56,657 nt of DNA from Mycobacterium helveticum. Its GTDB lineage: Bacteria > Actinomycetota > Actinomycetes > Mycobacteriales > Mycobacteriaceae. A program made the translations under genes and the position numbers. This document shows positions 17,810-28,626 of the stretch, piece by piece; the first letter of the stretch is position 1, and each line of letters begins with the position of its first letter. A model generated the notes under the pieces. That model saw nothing but the letters and a program-made list of their open reading frames with translations. It had not been told where the DNA came from and made no database searches. The stretch spans positions 1 through 56,657 of the forward strand of contig NZ_VMQU01000019.1 in the NCBI RefSeq assembly GCF_007714205.1. The letters run 5' to 3'.

Positions 17810-20172
17810 TCACCGACGAATCGTTCCCGGTCGAGCCGTGGCAGGTCCGCGAGACCCGGCTCGACCTGGACCTGCTGGCCCAGTCCGAGTCGTTGTTCAC
17901 CCTGTCCAACGGGCACGTCGGGTTGCGCGGCAACCTCGACGAGGGCGAGCCGTACGGCCTGCCGGGCACCTACCTGAACTCGTTCTACGAAGTGCGGCCG
18001 CTGCCCTACGCCGAGGCCGGGTACGGGTATCCGGAGGCCGGCCAGACGCTCGTCGACGTCACCAACGGCAAGATCTTCCGGCTCCTGGTCGAGGACGAGC
18101 CGTTCGACGTCCGCTACGGCGCCCTGCTCTCCCACGAGCGGACCCTCGACCTGCGCGCCGGGACGCTGTGCCGGACGGCGCACTGGCGCTCCCCCGCGGG
18201 CAAGCAGATCAAGCTGGTGTCCACCCGGCTGGTGTCGCTGACACAGCGCGGCGTGGCGGCCGTCGAGTACACCATCGAGGCCGTCGAGGAGTTCGTGCGG
18301 GTGACGGTCCAGTCGGAGCTGGTGACCAACGAGGACCTACCGGAGACCTCGGGTGACCCGCGGGTGTCGGCGATCCTGGACCAGCCGCTCGAGGCCGTCG
18401 AACACGAGAACACCGAGTGCGGGGCGCTGCTCATGCACCGGACCCGCTCGAGCGCCCTGATGATGGCCGCCGCGATGGATCACGAGGTCGAGGTTCCCGG
18501 GCGGGTCGAGATCAGCACCGACGCGCGTCCCGACCTGGCCCGGACCACCATCATCTGCGGGCTGCGCCCCGGGCAGAAGCTGCGGATCGTCAAATACCTG
18601 GCGTACGGCTGGTCGAGGTTGCGTTCCCGCCCGGCTCTGCGCGACCAAGTGGCCGCCGCGCTGCACAGCGCCCGCTACAGCGGGTGGCAGGGGCTGCTGG
18701 ATTCGCAGCGGTCCTACCTCGACGAGTTCTGGGACAACGCCGACGTCGAGGTCGAGGGCGACCCCGAGTCCCAGCAGGCGGTCCGGTTCGGCCTCTTCCA
18801 CCTGCTGCAGGCCAGCGCCCGCGCCGAACGGCGGGCGATCCCGGCCAAGGGGCTCACCGGGACGGGTTATGACGGCCACGCCTTCTGGGACACCGAGAGC
18901 TACGTGCTGCCGGTGCTCACCTACACCGCCCCCCACGCGGTCGCCGACGCGCTGCGCTGGCGGGCGTCGACGCTGAGGTACGCCAAGGAGCGGGCCACCG
19001 AGCTGGGCCTGCGCGGGGCGAGCTTCCCGTGGCGGACCATCCGCGGGCAGGAATGCTCGGGGTACTGGCCGGCCGGCACGGCGGCCTTCCACATCAACGC
19101 CGACATCGCCATGGCCTTCGAGCGCTACCGCATCGTCACCGGGGACGAGTCGCTGGAAAAGGAGTGCGGCCTGACGGTGCTCGTCGAGACCGCGCGGCTG
19201 TGGCTCTCCCTCGGCCATCACGACCGGCACGGCGTCTGGCATCTCGACGGGGTGACCGGTCCCGACGAGTACACGGCGATCGTCCGCGACAACGTGTTCA
19301 CGAACCTGATGGCGGCGCACAACCTGGTCACCGCCGCCGAGGCCTGCAACCGCCATCCCGAGGAGGCCGACGCGCTGGGGGTGACCACCGAGGAGACGGC
19401 CGCCTGGCGCGACGCCGCCGACGCGATCAACATCCCCTACGACGACGAACTGGGCGTGCACCAGCAGTGCGAGGGTTTCACCACCTTCGCCGAGTGGGAC
19501 TTCGAGGCCAACACGACCTACCCGCTCCTGCTGCACTACCCCTACGTGCGGCTCTACCCCGCCCAGGTGATCAAGCAGGCCGACCTGGTGCTGGCCATGC
19601 AGTTGCGCAGCCACGCGTTCACGCCCGAGCAGAAGGCCCGCAACGTCGACTACTACGAGCGGCGCACGGTGCGCGACTCGTCGCTGTCGGCGTGCACCCA
19701 GGCGGTGCTGTGCGCCGAGGTCGGGCACCTGGACCTGGCCCACGACTACGCCTACGAGGCCGCGCTGATCGACCTGCGCGACCTGCACCACAACACCCGC
19801 GACGGGCTGCACATGGCCTCGCTGGCCGGCGCCTGGACGGCGCTGGTCGTGGGGTTCGGCGGCCTGCGCGACGACGCGGGCGTCGTGTCGCTGGATCCGC
19901 AACTGCCCGACGGCATCACCCGGCTGCGGTTCCGGCTGCGCTGGCGGGATTTCCGGCTGACCGTCGACGTCAACCACGCCCACGTCACGTACACGGTGCA
20001 CGACGGGCCCGGCAGCGAGCTGACCATCCGGCACGCCGGCGAGGAGGTCACCCTGAGCACCGACGCGCCCAAGACGATCGCGGTGCGGACCCGTAAACCC
20101 CTGCTGCCGCGGCCGCCGCAACCGCCGGGCCGCGAGCCCATGCACCGCCGCGCGCTGTCGCGGGCCACGTAG
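17806..20172 (+). CDS. Glycoside hydrolase family 65 disaccharide phosphorylase-type protein (Rv3401-like)
   Basis: A 788-residue GH65 protein. It has an N-terminal beta-sandwich domain (to about residue 290), an (alpha/alpha)6 barrel and a C-terminal beta sheet. The barrel has [25 protein letters not shown] and [18 protein letters not shown], where Glu488 in GPDEY is the expected general acid. DSSLS at 624-628 fits the phosphate-binding loop of GH65 phosphorylases, so phosphorolysis of an alpha-linked glucose disaccharide (maltose, trehalose or kojibiose type) to beta-glucose 1-phosphate is more likely than hydrolysis. The start is ATG 17806, overlapping the stop of the beta-phosphoglucomutase gene. 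That pairing is classic for GH65 phosphorylase loci. The disaccharide specificity cannot be told. Confidence 0.92.
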   Translation: MITDESFPVEPWQVRETRLDLDLLAQSESLFTLSNGHVGLRGNLDEGEPYGLPGTYLNSFYEVRPLPYAEAGYGYPEAGQTLVDVTNGKIFRLLVEDEPFDVRYGALLSHERTLDLRAGTLCRTAHWRSPAGKQIKLVSTRLVSLTQRGVAAVEYTIEAVEEFVRVTVQSELVTNEDLPETSGDPRVSAILDQPLEAVEHENTECGALLMHRTRSSALMMAAAMDHEVEVPGRVEISTDARPDLARTTIICGLRPGQKLRIVKYLAYGWSRLRSRPALRDQVAAALHSARYSGWQGLLDSQRSYLDEFWDNADVEVEGDPESQQAVRFGLFHLLQASARAERRAIPAKGLTGTGYDGHAFWDTESYVLPVLTYTAPHAVADALRWRASTLRYAKERATELGLRGASFPWRTIRGQECSGYWPAGTAAFHINADIAMAFERYRIVTGDESLEKECGLTVLVETARLWLSLGHHDRHGVWHLDGVTGPDEYTAIVRDNVFTNLMAAHNLVTAAEACNRHPEEADALGVTTEETAAWRDAADAINIPYDDELGVHQQCEGFTTFAEWDFEANTTYPLLLHYPYVRLYPAQVIKQADLVLAMQLRSHAFTPEQKARNVDYYERRTVRDSSLSACTQAVLCAEVGHLDLAHDYAYEAALIDLRDLHHNTRDGLHMASLAGAWTALVVGFGGLRDDAGVVSLDPQLPDGITRLRFRLRWRDFRLTVDVNHAHVTYTVHDGPGSELTIRHAGEEVTLSTDAPKTIAVRTRKPLLPRPPQPPGREPMHRRALSRAT

Positions 20173-20198
20173 CGAGCAGGAAGCGCCCCCAGCCACTG

Positions 20199-20227
20199 TT
20201 GCCCGGCCGACGTTCGGTAGCTACACT
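20199..20227 (+). promoter_or_regulatory. Candidate promoter of the Rv3406-like dioxygenase gene
   Basis: TTGCCC (20199-20204) and TACACT (20222-20227) are separated by 17 bp and match a SigA-type -35/-10 pair (TTGnnn and TAnnnT). Transcription would start near 20234, right at the edge of the perfect palindrome at 20237-20260, and about 50 bp before the start codon. Confidence 0.5.
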
Positions 20228-20236
20228 AAACTTCAT

Positions 20237-20260
20237 GGTTGTAGTCAGCTGACTACAACC
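20237..20260. promoter_or_regulatory. Perfect 24-bp palindromic operator
   Basis: The halves GGTTGTAGTCAG (20237-20248) and CTGACTACAACC (20249-20260) are exact reverse complements with no spacer. The site lies immediately downstream of the predicted -10 box of the dioxygenase gene, so a bound repressor would block initiation. In M. tuberculosis the TetR protein Rv3405c, encoded next door, represses Rv3406. No such gene is present beside this copy, so the regulator must be encoded elsewhere. Confidence 0.8.
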
Positions 20261-20284
20261 GGACTTCGGCCAAGGACGACAGCA

Positions 20285-21187
20285 ATGACAGACCAGGTAG
20301 CCGTCACGAAACTGGGCAGCCGCATCGGTGCGCGGGTCGACGGGGTGCGCCTCGGCGGGGACCTCGACCCCGGCGCGGTCGACGCGATCCACTGCGCCCT
20401 GCTGACCCACAAGGTGATCTTCTTCCGCGGCCAGCACCACCTCGACGACGCGGCGCAGCTCGCGTTCGCCGGGCTGCTGGGCACGCCGATCGGTCACCCC
20501 GCGGCCTCGGTCCTGGCCGACAAGGACACGCCGGTCATCACGCCGATCAACTCCGAGTACGGCAAGGCCACCCGCTGGCACACCGACGTCACCTTCGCCG
20601 CCAACTACCCCGCAGCCTCGATCCTGCGCGCGGTCACCCTGCCCGCCTACGGCGGCTCCACCCTGTGGGCCTCCACCGCGGCCGCCTACGAGCAGCTGCC
20701 CGAGCCGCTGCGGTGCCTTGTCGAGAACCTGTGGGCGCTGCACACCAACCGCTACGACTACGTCACCGCCGAGGCCCAGGCGTCCATGACCGACGCGCAG
20801 CGGGCGTTCCGGCAGGCCTTCGAGAAGCGCGACTTCCGGACCGAGCACCCCGTGGTGCGCGTGCACCCGGAGACCGGCGAGCGCGCGCTGTTGGCCGGGG
20901 ACTTCGTGCGCGGCTTCGTCGGGCTGGACGGCTACGAATCCGGCGCGCTGCTGGAACTGCTGCAGCGGCGGATAACGTTGCCCGAGAACACAATTCGCTG
21001 GAACTGGGAGGCAGGCGACGTCGCCATCTGGGACAACCGCGCCACCCAGCACCGGGCGATCGACGACTACGACAACCAGCCGCGCCTGATGCACCGGGTC
21101 ACGCTGATGGGCGATGTCCCCGTCAACGTGCACGGGGAACGCAGCCGGGTGGTCAGCGGCGCACCGCTGGAGGCGATCGCGAGCTGA
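20285..21187 (+). CDS. Fe(II)/2-oxoglutarate-dependent alkyl sulfate dioxygenase (Rv3406-like, TauD family)
   Basis: A 300-residue TauD/TfdA-family dioxygenase. The M. tuberculosis counterpart Rv3406 is a type II alkyl sulfatase that oxidatively desulfates alkyl sulfates such as 2-ethylhexyl sulfate, allowing their use as sulfur source. The iron ligands are visible: [10 protein letters not shown] supplies the His-x-Asp pair, and [15 protein letters not shown] supplies the distal His. The same C-terminal block has the Arg (HRVTLMGD) expected to bind 2-oxoglutarate. The start is ATG 20285. Rv3406 is also known for inactivating some DprE1 inhibitors when derepressed. Regulation here is likely through the 24-bp palindrome just upstream. 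Confidence 0.93.
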   Translation: MTDQVAVTKLGSRIGARVDGVRLGGDLDPGAVDAIHCALLTHKVIFFRGQHHLDDAAQLAFAGLLGTPIGHPAASVLADKDTPVITPINSEYGKATRWHTDVTFAANYPAASILRAVTLPAYGGSTLWASTAAAYEQLPEPLRCLVENLWALHTNRYDYVTAEAQASMTDAQRAFRQAFEKRDFRTEHPVVRVHPETGERALLAGDFVRGFVGLDGYESGALLELLQRRITLPENTIRWNWEAGDVAIWDNRATQHRAIDDYDNQPRLMHRVTLMGDVPVNVHGERSRVVSGAPLEAIAS

Positions 21188-21194
21188 CGCGCCC

Positions 21195-22940
21195 TCAGCC
21201 GGCCGAGCCGACCGGGTCTTCCCGACCGGTGGCCCCCCAGCGCAGCGCGCCCGGCGCGTCGGCCGGCACCACCGGGTGCTCCGGCGGGATCGGGTCCAGC
21301 CGGCGGTAGGTGTCGCCCTGCAGCGGTCGCTGGTCGTTCTCCCCCTTGTTCGGCCACAGCGAGGCGGCCCGCTCGGCCTGCGCGGTGATGGACAGCGACG
21401 GGTTGACGCCCAGGTTCGCCGAGATGGCGGCGCCGTCCACCACATACAGCGTCGGGTAGCCGTACACCCGGTGGTAGGGGTCGATGACGCCGTGAGCGGG
21501 ACTGTCGCTGATCGCCGCGCCGCCCAAAAAGTGCGCGGTCAGCGGGATGTTGAACAGTTCGCCCCAGGTGCCGCCGGCCACGCCGTCGACCTTGGCGGCG
21601 ATGCGGCGCGTCACCTCGTTGCCGACCGGGTTCCAGGCGGGGTTGGGATCGCCGTGCCCCTGCTTGCTGGTGTACCAGCGGATCCCCAGCTTGCCGCGCT
21701 TGGTGTAGGTGGTGATCGAGTTGTCCAGGTGCTGCATCACCAGGGCGATCAGCGTGCGCTCGCTCCATTGATGGACGTTGAGCATGCGCAGCATGCGGCG
21801 CGGGTTTTCACCGGCCTGCTGCAGCAGCTGCTTGTAGCGCGGCACGTCGGTGCCGCCGGGTCCGGTGCCGTCGGTCATCAGGGTCTGCAGCAACCCCATG
21901 GCGTTGGAGCCCTTGCCGTAGCGGCACGGTTCGACGTGGGTGTCGGGCGTCGGGTGGATCGACGACGTGATCGCCACCCCGTGGGTCAGGTCGAGGGCGG
22001 GATCGACCTCGAGCTTCCCGGCGCCGACGATCGACTCGGAGTTGGTCCGGGTCAGCACGCCGAGCCGCTGGGACAGGCGGGGCAGCCTGCCCTTGTCCCG
22101 CATCGCGAACAGCAGATGCTGGGTGCCCCAGGTCCCGGCGGCCAGGATCAGGTACGAGGCGGTGAAGGTGCGCCTGTCCCGGCGCAGCCAGCTGCCGGTG
22201 CGCACGGTGCGGACCTCCCACAGTCCGTCGGGGCGCTGCTGGAAACCCTTGACCGTCGTCATCGGATGCACCTGCGCCCCCGCGGATTCCGCGAGGCCCA
22301 GGTAGTTCTTCAGCAGCGTGTTCTTGGCGCCGAAGCGGCAGCCCGTCATGCACGCGCCGCACTCCAGGCAGCCGGTGCGCTCCGGGCCGGCACCACCGAA
22401 GTACGGATCCGGGACGGTCCGTCCCGGCGCTTTGGTGCCGTCGGGACCGAAGAACACCCCGACGGGGGTCGACACGAACGTGTCGCCGCAGCCCATGTCG
22501 TCGGCCACCTCTTTGAGCACCCGGTCGGCGTCGGTGAAGGTCGGGTTCGTCACCACGCCCAGCATCCGCTGCGCCTGGTCGTAGTGCGGCATCAGCTCGT
22601 CGCGCCAGTCGGTGATGTGCGACCACTGCCGGTCGGCGAAGAACGGCTCCGGCGGCACGTAGAGGGTGTTGGCGTAGTTCAGCGACCCGCCGCCCACCCC
22701 GGCGCCGGCCAGGATCAGCACGTTGCGCAGCGGGTGGATGCGCTGAATCCCGTAGCAGCCCAGCCTCGGCGCCCACAGGAACTTGCGCAGGTCCCAGGAC
22801 GTCGCGGCGAACTCCTCGTCTGAGAAGCGGCGCCCGGCCTCCAACACCCCCACCCGGTAGCCCTTTTCGGTCAGTCGCAGCGCGCTGACGCTGCCACCGA
22901 AACCCGAGCCGATGATCAGCACGTCGTAGTCCGGCTTCAT
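21195..22940 (-). CDS. choD: Cholesterol oxidase ChoD (GMC-family FAD oxidoreductase)
   Basis: A 581-residue flavoprotein annotated in mycobacteria as cholesterol oxidase, proposed to convert cholesterol to cholest-4-en-3-one. The dinucleotide-binding motif DVLIIGSGFGGSVSALRL starts at residue 5. A substrate-domain segment carries LECGACMTGCRFGAKNTLLKNYL, a Cys-rich block. The C-terminal part has HFLGGAAISDSPAHGVIDPYHRVYGYPTLYVVDGAAISANLGVNPSLSI, the typical FAD-binding end of GMC oxidoreductases. There is no signal peptide. In M. tuberculosis the main 3-beta-hydroxysteroid oxidation is done by another enzyme, so the true substrate may differ. It converges with the dioxygenase gene and is separated from guaB3 by about 70 bp. 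Confidence 0.93.
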   Translation of the reverse strand: MKPDYDVLIIGSGFGGSVSALRLTEKGYRVGVLEAGRRFSDEEFAATSWDLRKFLWAPRLGCYGIQRIHPLRNVLILAGAGVGGGSLNYANTLYVPPEPFFADRQWSHITDWRDELMPHYDQAQRMLGVVTNPTFTDADRVLKEVADDMGCGDTFVSTPVGVFFGPDGTKAPGRTVPDPYFGGAGPERTGCLECGACMTGCRFGAKNTLLKNYLGLAESAGAQVHPMTTVKGFQQRPDGLWEVRTVRTGSWLRRDRRTFTASYLILAAGTWGTQHLLFAMRDKGRLPRLSQRLGVLTRTNSESIVGAGKLEVDPALDLTHGVAITSSIHPTPDTHVEPCRYGKGSNAMGLLQTLMTDGTGPGGTDVPRYKQLLQQAGENPRRMLRMLNVHQWSERTLIALVMQHLDNSITTYTKRGKLGIRWYTSKQGHGDPNPAWNPVGNEVTRRIAAKVDGVAGGTWGELFNIPLTAHFLGGAAISDSPAHGVIDPYHRVYGYPTLYVVDGAAISANLGVNPSLSITAQAERAASLWPNKGENDQRPLQGDTYRRLDPIPPEHPVVPADAPGALRWGATGREDPVGSAG

Positions 22941-23013
22941 CGGACCAGTATCGCCTACCGACGGGTTGGGTGGGCCGCGGGCCGACGGGTGCGGGCACCG
23001 GCTGCGCGGCGGC

Positions 23014-24153
23014 TCAGCTTCCGACGGTCAGGCCGACCTTCTGGAATTCCTTGAGGTCGCAGTACCCCGCCTTCGCCATCGACCGGCGCAGGCCACCGAC
23101 CAGGTTGAGGCTGCCGAACGGGTCGTCGGACGGCCCGCCCAGCACGCGTTCCATCGGCGGGCGCTCGCCGGCCGCGATCTGCAGCAGCGCCCCGCGCGGC
23201 AGCGACGGGTGCGCCGCCGCCGCCGGCCAGAACCACCCGTCGCCGAGCGCCTCCGCGCACTCGGCCAGCGGCGTGCCCAGCACGACCGCGTCGGCGCCGC
23301 AGGCGATCGCCTTGGCCAGCTCGCCGGAGGTGTGGATGTCGCCGTCGGCCAGCACGTGCACGTACCGGCCGCCGGTCTCGTCGAGGTATTCGCGGCGCGC
23401 GGCGGCGGCGTCGGCGATCGCGGTGGCCATCGGCACGCTGATGCCCAGCACCTCGTCGGTGGTGGTCACGCCCCGGGTGGAGCCATAGCCGACGATGACG
23501 CCGGCGGCCCCGGTGCGCATCAGGTGCAGCGCGGTGCGGTGGTCCTGCACGCCGCCGGCGACCACGGGCACGTCGAGCTCGGAGATGAAGGTCTTCAGGT
23601 TCAGCGGCTCGCCGGCCCCTTCTCGATCCAAGGCCACCCGTTCGGCGGAGACGATGGTGCCCTGGATGACCAGCAGGTCGATGCCGGCCGCGACCAGCAC
23701 CGGCGTCAGCCACTGCGCGTTCTGCGGGCTCACCCGCACCGCCGTGGTGACGCCGGCCTCGCGGATGCGCGTCACCGCGGCAGCCAGCAGCTCCGGGTCC
23801 AGCGGTGCCGCGTGCAGTTCCTGCAGCAGCCGCACCGCGGCCGAGGGTTCGGGCTCCTTCTCGGCGGCCTCGACGAGCTGGGCGACCTTGGCCTCGACGT
23901 CGGCGTGCCGCCCGATCAGGCCTTCGCCGTTGAGGATGCCCAGCCCGCCGAGCCGGCCGAGCTCGATGGCGAACTCCGGCGACACCAGGGCATCGGTCGG
24001 ATGGGCCAGCACCGGGATCTCGAACCGGTAGGCGTCGAGCTGCCAGGACGTCGACACGTCCTGGGACGAGCGGGTGCGGCGCGACGGCACGATGCCGATT
24101 TCGCTGAGTTCATAGGTGCGACGGGCGATGCGGCCCATCCCGATCTCGACCAT
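23014..24153 (-). CDS. guaB3: IMP dehydrogenase-family protein GuaB3, lacking the catalytic cysteine
   Basis: A 379-residue IMPDH/GMP reductase-family TIM barrel without CBS domains. It starts VEIGMGRIARRTYELSEIGIVPSRRTRSS, the usual GuaB3 N-terminus. The phosphate-loop region reads GVIVGYGSTRGVTTTDEVLG. The Cys that forms the covalent XMP intermediate in true IMPDH (GSICTT in GuaB2 next door) is absent and replaced by a GSTRG sequence. Mycobacterial GuaB3 is therefore not expected to be a normal IMPDH; its role is not settled. It lies 32 bp downstream of guaB2 on the same strand and is probably co-transcribed with it. Confidence 0.92.
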   Translation of the reverse strand: MVEIGMGRIARRTYELSEIGIVPSRRTRSSQDVSTSWQLDAYRFEIPVLAHPTDALVSPEFAIELGRLGGLGILNGEGLIGRHADVEAKVAQLVEAAEKEPEPSAAVRLLQELHAAPLDPELLAAAVTRIREAGVTTAVRVSPQNAQWLTPVLVAAGIDLLVIQGTIVSAERVALDREGAGEPLNLKTFISELDVPVVAGGVQDHRTALHLMRTGAAGVIVGYGSTRGVTTTDEVLGISVPMATAIADAAAARREYLDETGGRYVHVLADGDIHTSGELAKAIACGADAVVLGTPLAECAEALGDGWFWPAAAAHPSLPRGALLQIAAGERPPMERVLGGPSDDPFGSLNLVGGLRRSMAKAGYCDLKEFQKVGLTVGS

Positions 24154-24185
24154 GTGGGTATCCAGCGGGCTTTCTATCGGGCTTT

Positions 24186-25904
<1,719 letters not shown>

Positions 25905-25948
25905 TCACCTGCTGGCGTTCCCATTGAGGGCGTGCGTACCCTAGAGGG

Positions 25949-26362
25949 GTGCGCGACCACCTCCCCCCGGGTTTGCCGCCCGACCCGTTTGCCGACGACC
26001 CCTGTGACCCGTCGGCGGCGCTGGATGCCGTAGAGCCCGGTCAGCCGCTGGACCAGCAGGAGCGCATGGCGGTCGAGGCGGACCTGGCCGACCTGGCCGT
26101 CTACGAAGCACTGTTGGCGCACAAGGGTATTCGCGGTCTCGTGGTGTGCTGCGACGAATGCGAGCAAGACCACTACCACGACTGGGACATGTTGCGGGCC
26201 AACCTGCTGCAGCTGTTGATCGACGGCACCGTGCGCCCGCACGAGCCCGCCTACGACCCCGAGCCCGACTCCTATGTGACGTGGGACTACTGCCGGGGCT
26301 ACGCCGACGCGTCCCTCAACGAGGCGACGTCGGACGCCGACGGATACCCCCGGATGCACTGA
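25949..26362 (+). CDS. Conserved actinobacterial DUF5319 protein (Rv3412-like)
   Basis: A 137-residue cytosolic protein of unknown function, conserved at this place next to guaB2 and sigD in mycobacteria. It is acidic and begins DHLPPGLPPDPFADDP. It contains a possible metal site (CCDECEQDHYHDWDM) with two Cys pairs and two His within 15 residues. The remainder (LRANLLQLLIDGTVRPHEPAYDPEPDSYVTWDYC) has no known catalytic motif. The start is GTG 25949. It is divergent from guaB2 and convergent with rsdA, whose stop lies 8 bp away. No function is proposed. Confidence 0.85.
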   Translation: MRDHLPPGLPPDPFADDPCDPSAALDAVEPGQPLDQQERMAVEADLADLAVYEALLAHKGIRGLVVCCDECEQDHYHDWDMLRANLLQLLIDGTVRPHEPAYDPEPDSYVTWDYCRGYADASLNEATSDADGYPRMH

Positions 26363-26369
26363 GCCGCAG

Positions 26370-27149
26370 CTAGGGAGTGTCCGGTTCCCCCGGTGCGGGC
26401 ACGGCGGTCTGCACGTGGTGCCGGTGCGGGCCGGAGAACGGCGTGGGCGACGGACTCGCTCCCGATTCCGGGGCCGGCGCCATCGAGGCGTCCGGCGCCC
26501 CGGATGCCGGCGGGGAGACGCCCGGGCGCCCGGACTGGGGCGCCAGCGTCGCATTCGGGTCGCGCGAGCGGACCTTCGCGTTGAGCAGGTTGACCCGGTC
26601 CATCAGGTCGCGCCGGCTGGCATCGTCGTTCATCGACTGCACGGCAGCGCTGACCTCGGCCAGCTGATTTTGCGCCTGATCCCACTGACCCTGGTTGATC
26701 ATCTCCTGGATCTTGGCCAGCTCCGCCTTGGCGGACAGCGTGATCTGGCCGTCGTTGACGCGGGGCTGGTCGAAGACCATCGCATGCAGGCCGTAGAGCG
26801 CATCCCCGGGGCGGGCTTCGGCCACCAGCGCTCCGAATCCGCTGAGGATCAGCAGCGTCGCGGCCACCGACCCGATCGCGGCCAGGCCGCGCCGGCTGCG
26901 GCGCCGTTCGGCTATCCCGGTGCGCAGCGCCTCGACGGCCTCCTCCGGCGACACCAGCGCGCTGGCCGGCGGCCACCGCAGGTTGTCGCGCCAGTCCTCC
27001 AGCAGCTGGGCCAGCGCCGCGTCGTCGGGGTCCTCGCGATCCTGCAGATCGACCGGCAGGCGTTCGGCGAGCGCGTCGAGCAGCAGATCGGTGCGGGCGA
27101 ACTCGTCGGGCCCCGGCTGGTCCCCGGGCGCACGTCCAAACTCACGCAT
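26370..27149 (-). CDS. rsdA: Anti-sigma-D factor RsdA
   Basis: A 259-residue single-pass membrane protein that binds and inhibits SigD. The first 90 residues form the cytosolic sigma-binding part (FARTDLLLDALAERLP and LEDWRDNLRWPPASALVSPEEAVEAL). A hydrophobic segment (LAAIGSVAATLLILSGFGAL, near residues 90-110) crosses the membrane. An alpha-helical extracellular part follows, with a Pro/Ser/Ala-rich tail. The start is ATG 27147-27149 with AGGTGA upstream; the gene overlaps the sigD stop by 8 bp, so the sigma and anti-sigma factors are translationally linked. In M. tuberculosis the release of SigD involves regulated degradation of this protein. It is somewhat shorter than the roughly 299 residues in M. 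tuberculosis. Confidence 0.92.
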   Translation of the reverse strand: MREFGRAPGDQPGPDEFARTDLLLDALAERLPVDLQDREDPDDAALAQLLEDWRDNLRWPPASALVSPEEAVEALRTGIAERRRSRRGLAAIGSVAATLLILSGFGALVAEARPGDALYGLHAMVFDQPRVNDGQITLSAKAELAKIQEMINQGQWDQAQNQLAEVSAAVQSMNDDASRRDLMDRVNLLNAKVRSRDPNATLAPQSGRPGVSPPASGAPDASMAPAPESGASPSPTPFSGPHRHHVQTAVPAPGEPDTP

Positions 27150-27717
27150 AGTCACCTGCCGCAACGATTTCGGACTTGAGGCGCGTCAGCGCGCGGTGCT
27201 GGGCCACCCGCACCGCGCCCGTCGTGCTGCCGACGGCCGCGGCGGTCTCCTCGGCGGACAGTCCGACGACGACGCGCAGGATCAGGATCTCGCGCTGCTT
27301 GGCGGGCAGGATCTCCAGCAACTCGCTCATCCGGCTGACCGAGTCGGCCTCGATGGCCCGCTGCTCCGGGCCCGCTTCGACCGACCAGCGCTCGGGCAGC
27401 GTCTCGGCCGGATAGGTGAGATCGCGGCCCGCCGCCCGGTGCGCGTCGGCGACCTTGTGGGCGGCGATCCCGTAGAGAAAAGCCAGAAAGGGGCGTCCCC
27501 GTTCGCGGTAGCGCGGCAGCGCCATAATGGCGGCCAAGCACACCTCCTGAGCCACGTCATCGGCTGACAGACCACCTCGCTCGACCGTGCCGACTCGCGC
27601 CCGGCAATATCGCACCACTATCGGACGGATGGTCTCCAGCACCTCTCGTAGAGCCTTCGGGTCCCCCGCTACGGCCTCGGCCACCGCAGCGTCGAGACGT
27701 TCCCCTTGACTTGTCAT
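27142..27717 (-). CDS. sigD: Extracytoplasmic-function sigma factor SigD
   Basis: A 191-residue ECF sigma factor. Region 2 is SADDVAQEVCLAAIMALPRYRERGRPFLAFLYGIAAHKVADAHR, which contains the -10 recognition helix. Region 4 is LPAKQREILILRVVVGLSAEETAAAVGSTTGAVRVAQHRALTRLK, with the -35 helix-turn-helix. I choose ATG 27715-27717 (MTSQGERLDA), with GGAG 11 bp upstream. A TTG at 27735 or still earlier starts in the same frame are possible, since M. tuberculosis SigD is annotated with a longer N-terminus. It is co-transcribed with rsdA. SigD controls ribosomal and lipid-related genes in M. tuberculosis; direct targets in this organism are unknown. Confidence 0.94.
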   Translation of the reverse strand: MTSQGERLDAAVAEAVAGDPKALREVLETIRPIVVRYCRARVGTVERGGLSADDVAQEVCLAAIMALPRYRERGRPFLAFLYGIAAHKVADAHRAAGRDLTYPAETLPERWSVEAGPEQRAIEADSVSRMSELLEILPAKQREILILRVVVGLSAEETAAAVGSTTGAVRVAQHRALTRLKSEIVAAGDYA

Positions 27718-27798
27718 CGACGGCGGTATCTCCAACGTTACGAACCGGACACATCCCGGGGCTTACCAACGCAATGACAATAACGGGCGAAGGGCCGT

Positions 27799-28626
27799 TC
27801 AATCGGTATGCCAGGTTCCACCGGCGCGTCGCACCTGACCTGCGCAGATATCGCGGATTTCGCGCAATTTCCGTGCCGGAAACGTGACGCTCCCGATATC
27901 GATCAGCAAGCATGCCAGCGCCCATCGCAGGGGCGTCAGCCCCAGCCGGGCGGCCTCGTCGAGGGCGGTGTCGGCGACGGCGCGGGCCGTGTCGGTGGCA
28001 CCGGCGCTGCACAGGGCGGCCGCCAGCACGACGTCGCTTTTGACCCGGTGCCGCGCCGACGCGACCGCCATCGCCCGGGACAGCTCGACCGCCGCACCGG
28101 CATGGCGCACGGCGACGTCGCCGTGGCCGGAGGCCATCGCCAGCTCGGCGGCCACCCACCACCGGCGCACGGCGAGCCGGTCGGGCACCGCCGCCCCCGG
28201 CTTCAGCACCGCGTCCACCCGGGCCAGCAACGTCGCCGCGGCCGCCAGGCGCCCGACGCCCAGCGCGTCGGCCGCGAGCCCGGTCAGCGCGTCGGCGCGG
28301 GCCTCGGGGTCCGCCGCCGCCAGCGCCAGTGCCCGTCCGTCCCAGCCCCGCGCCAGGGTGTGCCATCCCAGCTGGCGCAGAAACGACCCGTGGGTGCTGT
28401 GGGCCAGCGAGACCAGGCGTCCGGGCGCCCCGCTGCGCCGCAACTGGGCGAGGTCGCGGTAGGCGCTCCCGTAGCGGCCCTGCCCACCGGCCGCGACCGC
28501 CCGCAGCCACAGTTGCTCCGGTGTGGCCGCCGTCGGCAACGGCCAGCGGCCCGGCTCGCCGCCGAAGGCGGCCCCGGCCAACTTTTCGTCGATCACCGAC
28601 GTGTGATAAGTCTCAATCGCGGCCAT
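27799..28626 (-). CDS. Conserved alanine-rich TPR-like protein (Rv3415c-like)
   Basis: A 275-residue soluble protein, about a third Ala/Leu/Arg, built of antiparallel helices like a tetratricopeptide repeat. LWLRAVAAGGQGRYGSAYRDLAQL, ADALTGLAADALGVGRLAAAATLLARVD and AAELAMASGHGDVAVRHAGAAVELSRAM each look like helix pairs. There is no signal peptide or membrane segment. The start is ATG 28624-28626. The gene stands between sigD and whiB3 in mycobacteria, in the sigD direction, with an 81-bp gap to sigD. That conserved position may mean a link to sigma-factor or redox control, but nothing in the sequence proves it. The function is unknown. Confidence 0.85.
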   Translation of the reverse strand: MAAIETYHTSVIDEKLAGAAFGGEPGRWPLPTAATPEQLWLRAVAAGGQGRYGSAYRDLAQLRRSGAPGRLVSLAHSTHGSFLRQLGWHTLARGWDGRALALAAADPEARADALTGLAADALGVGRLAAAATLLARVDAVLKPGAAVPDRLAVRRWWVAAELAMASGHGDVAVRHAGAAVELSRAMAVASARHRVKSDVVLAAALCSAGATDTARAVADTALDEAARLGLTPLRWALACLLIDIGSVTFPARKLREIRDICAGQVRRAGGTWHTD

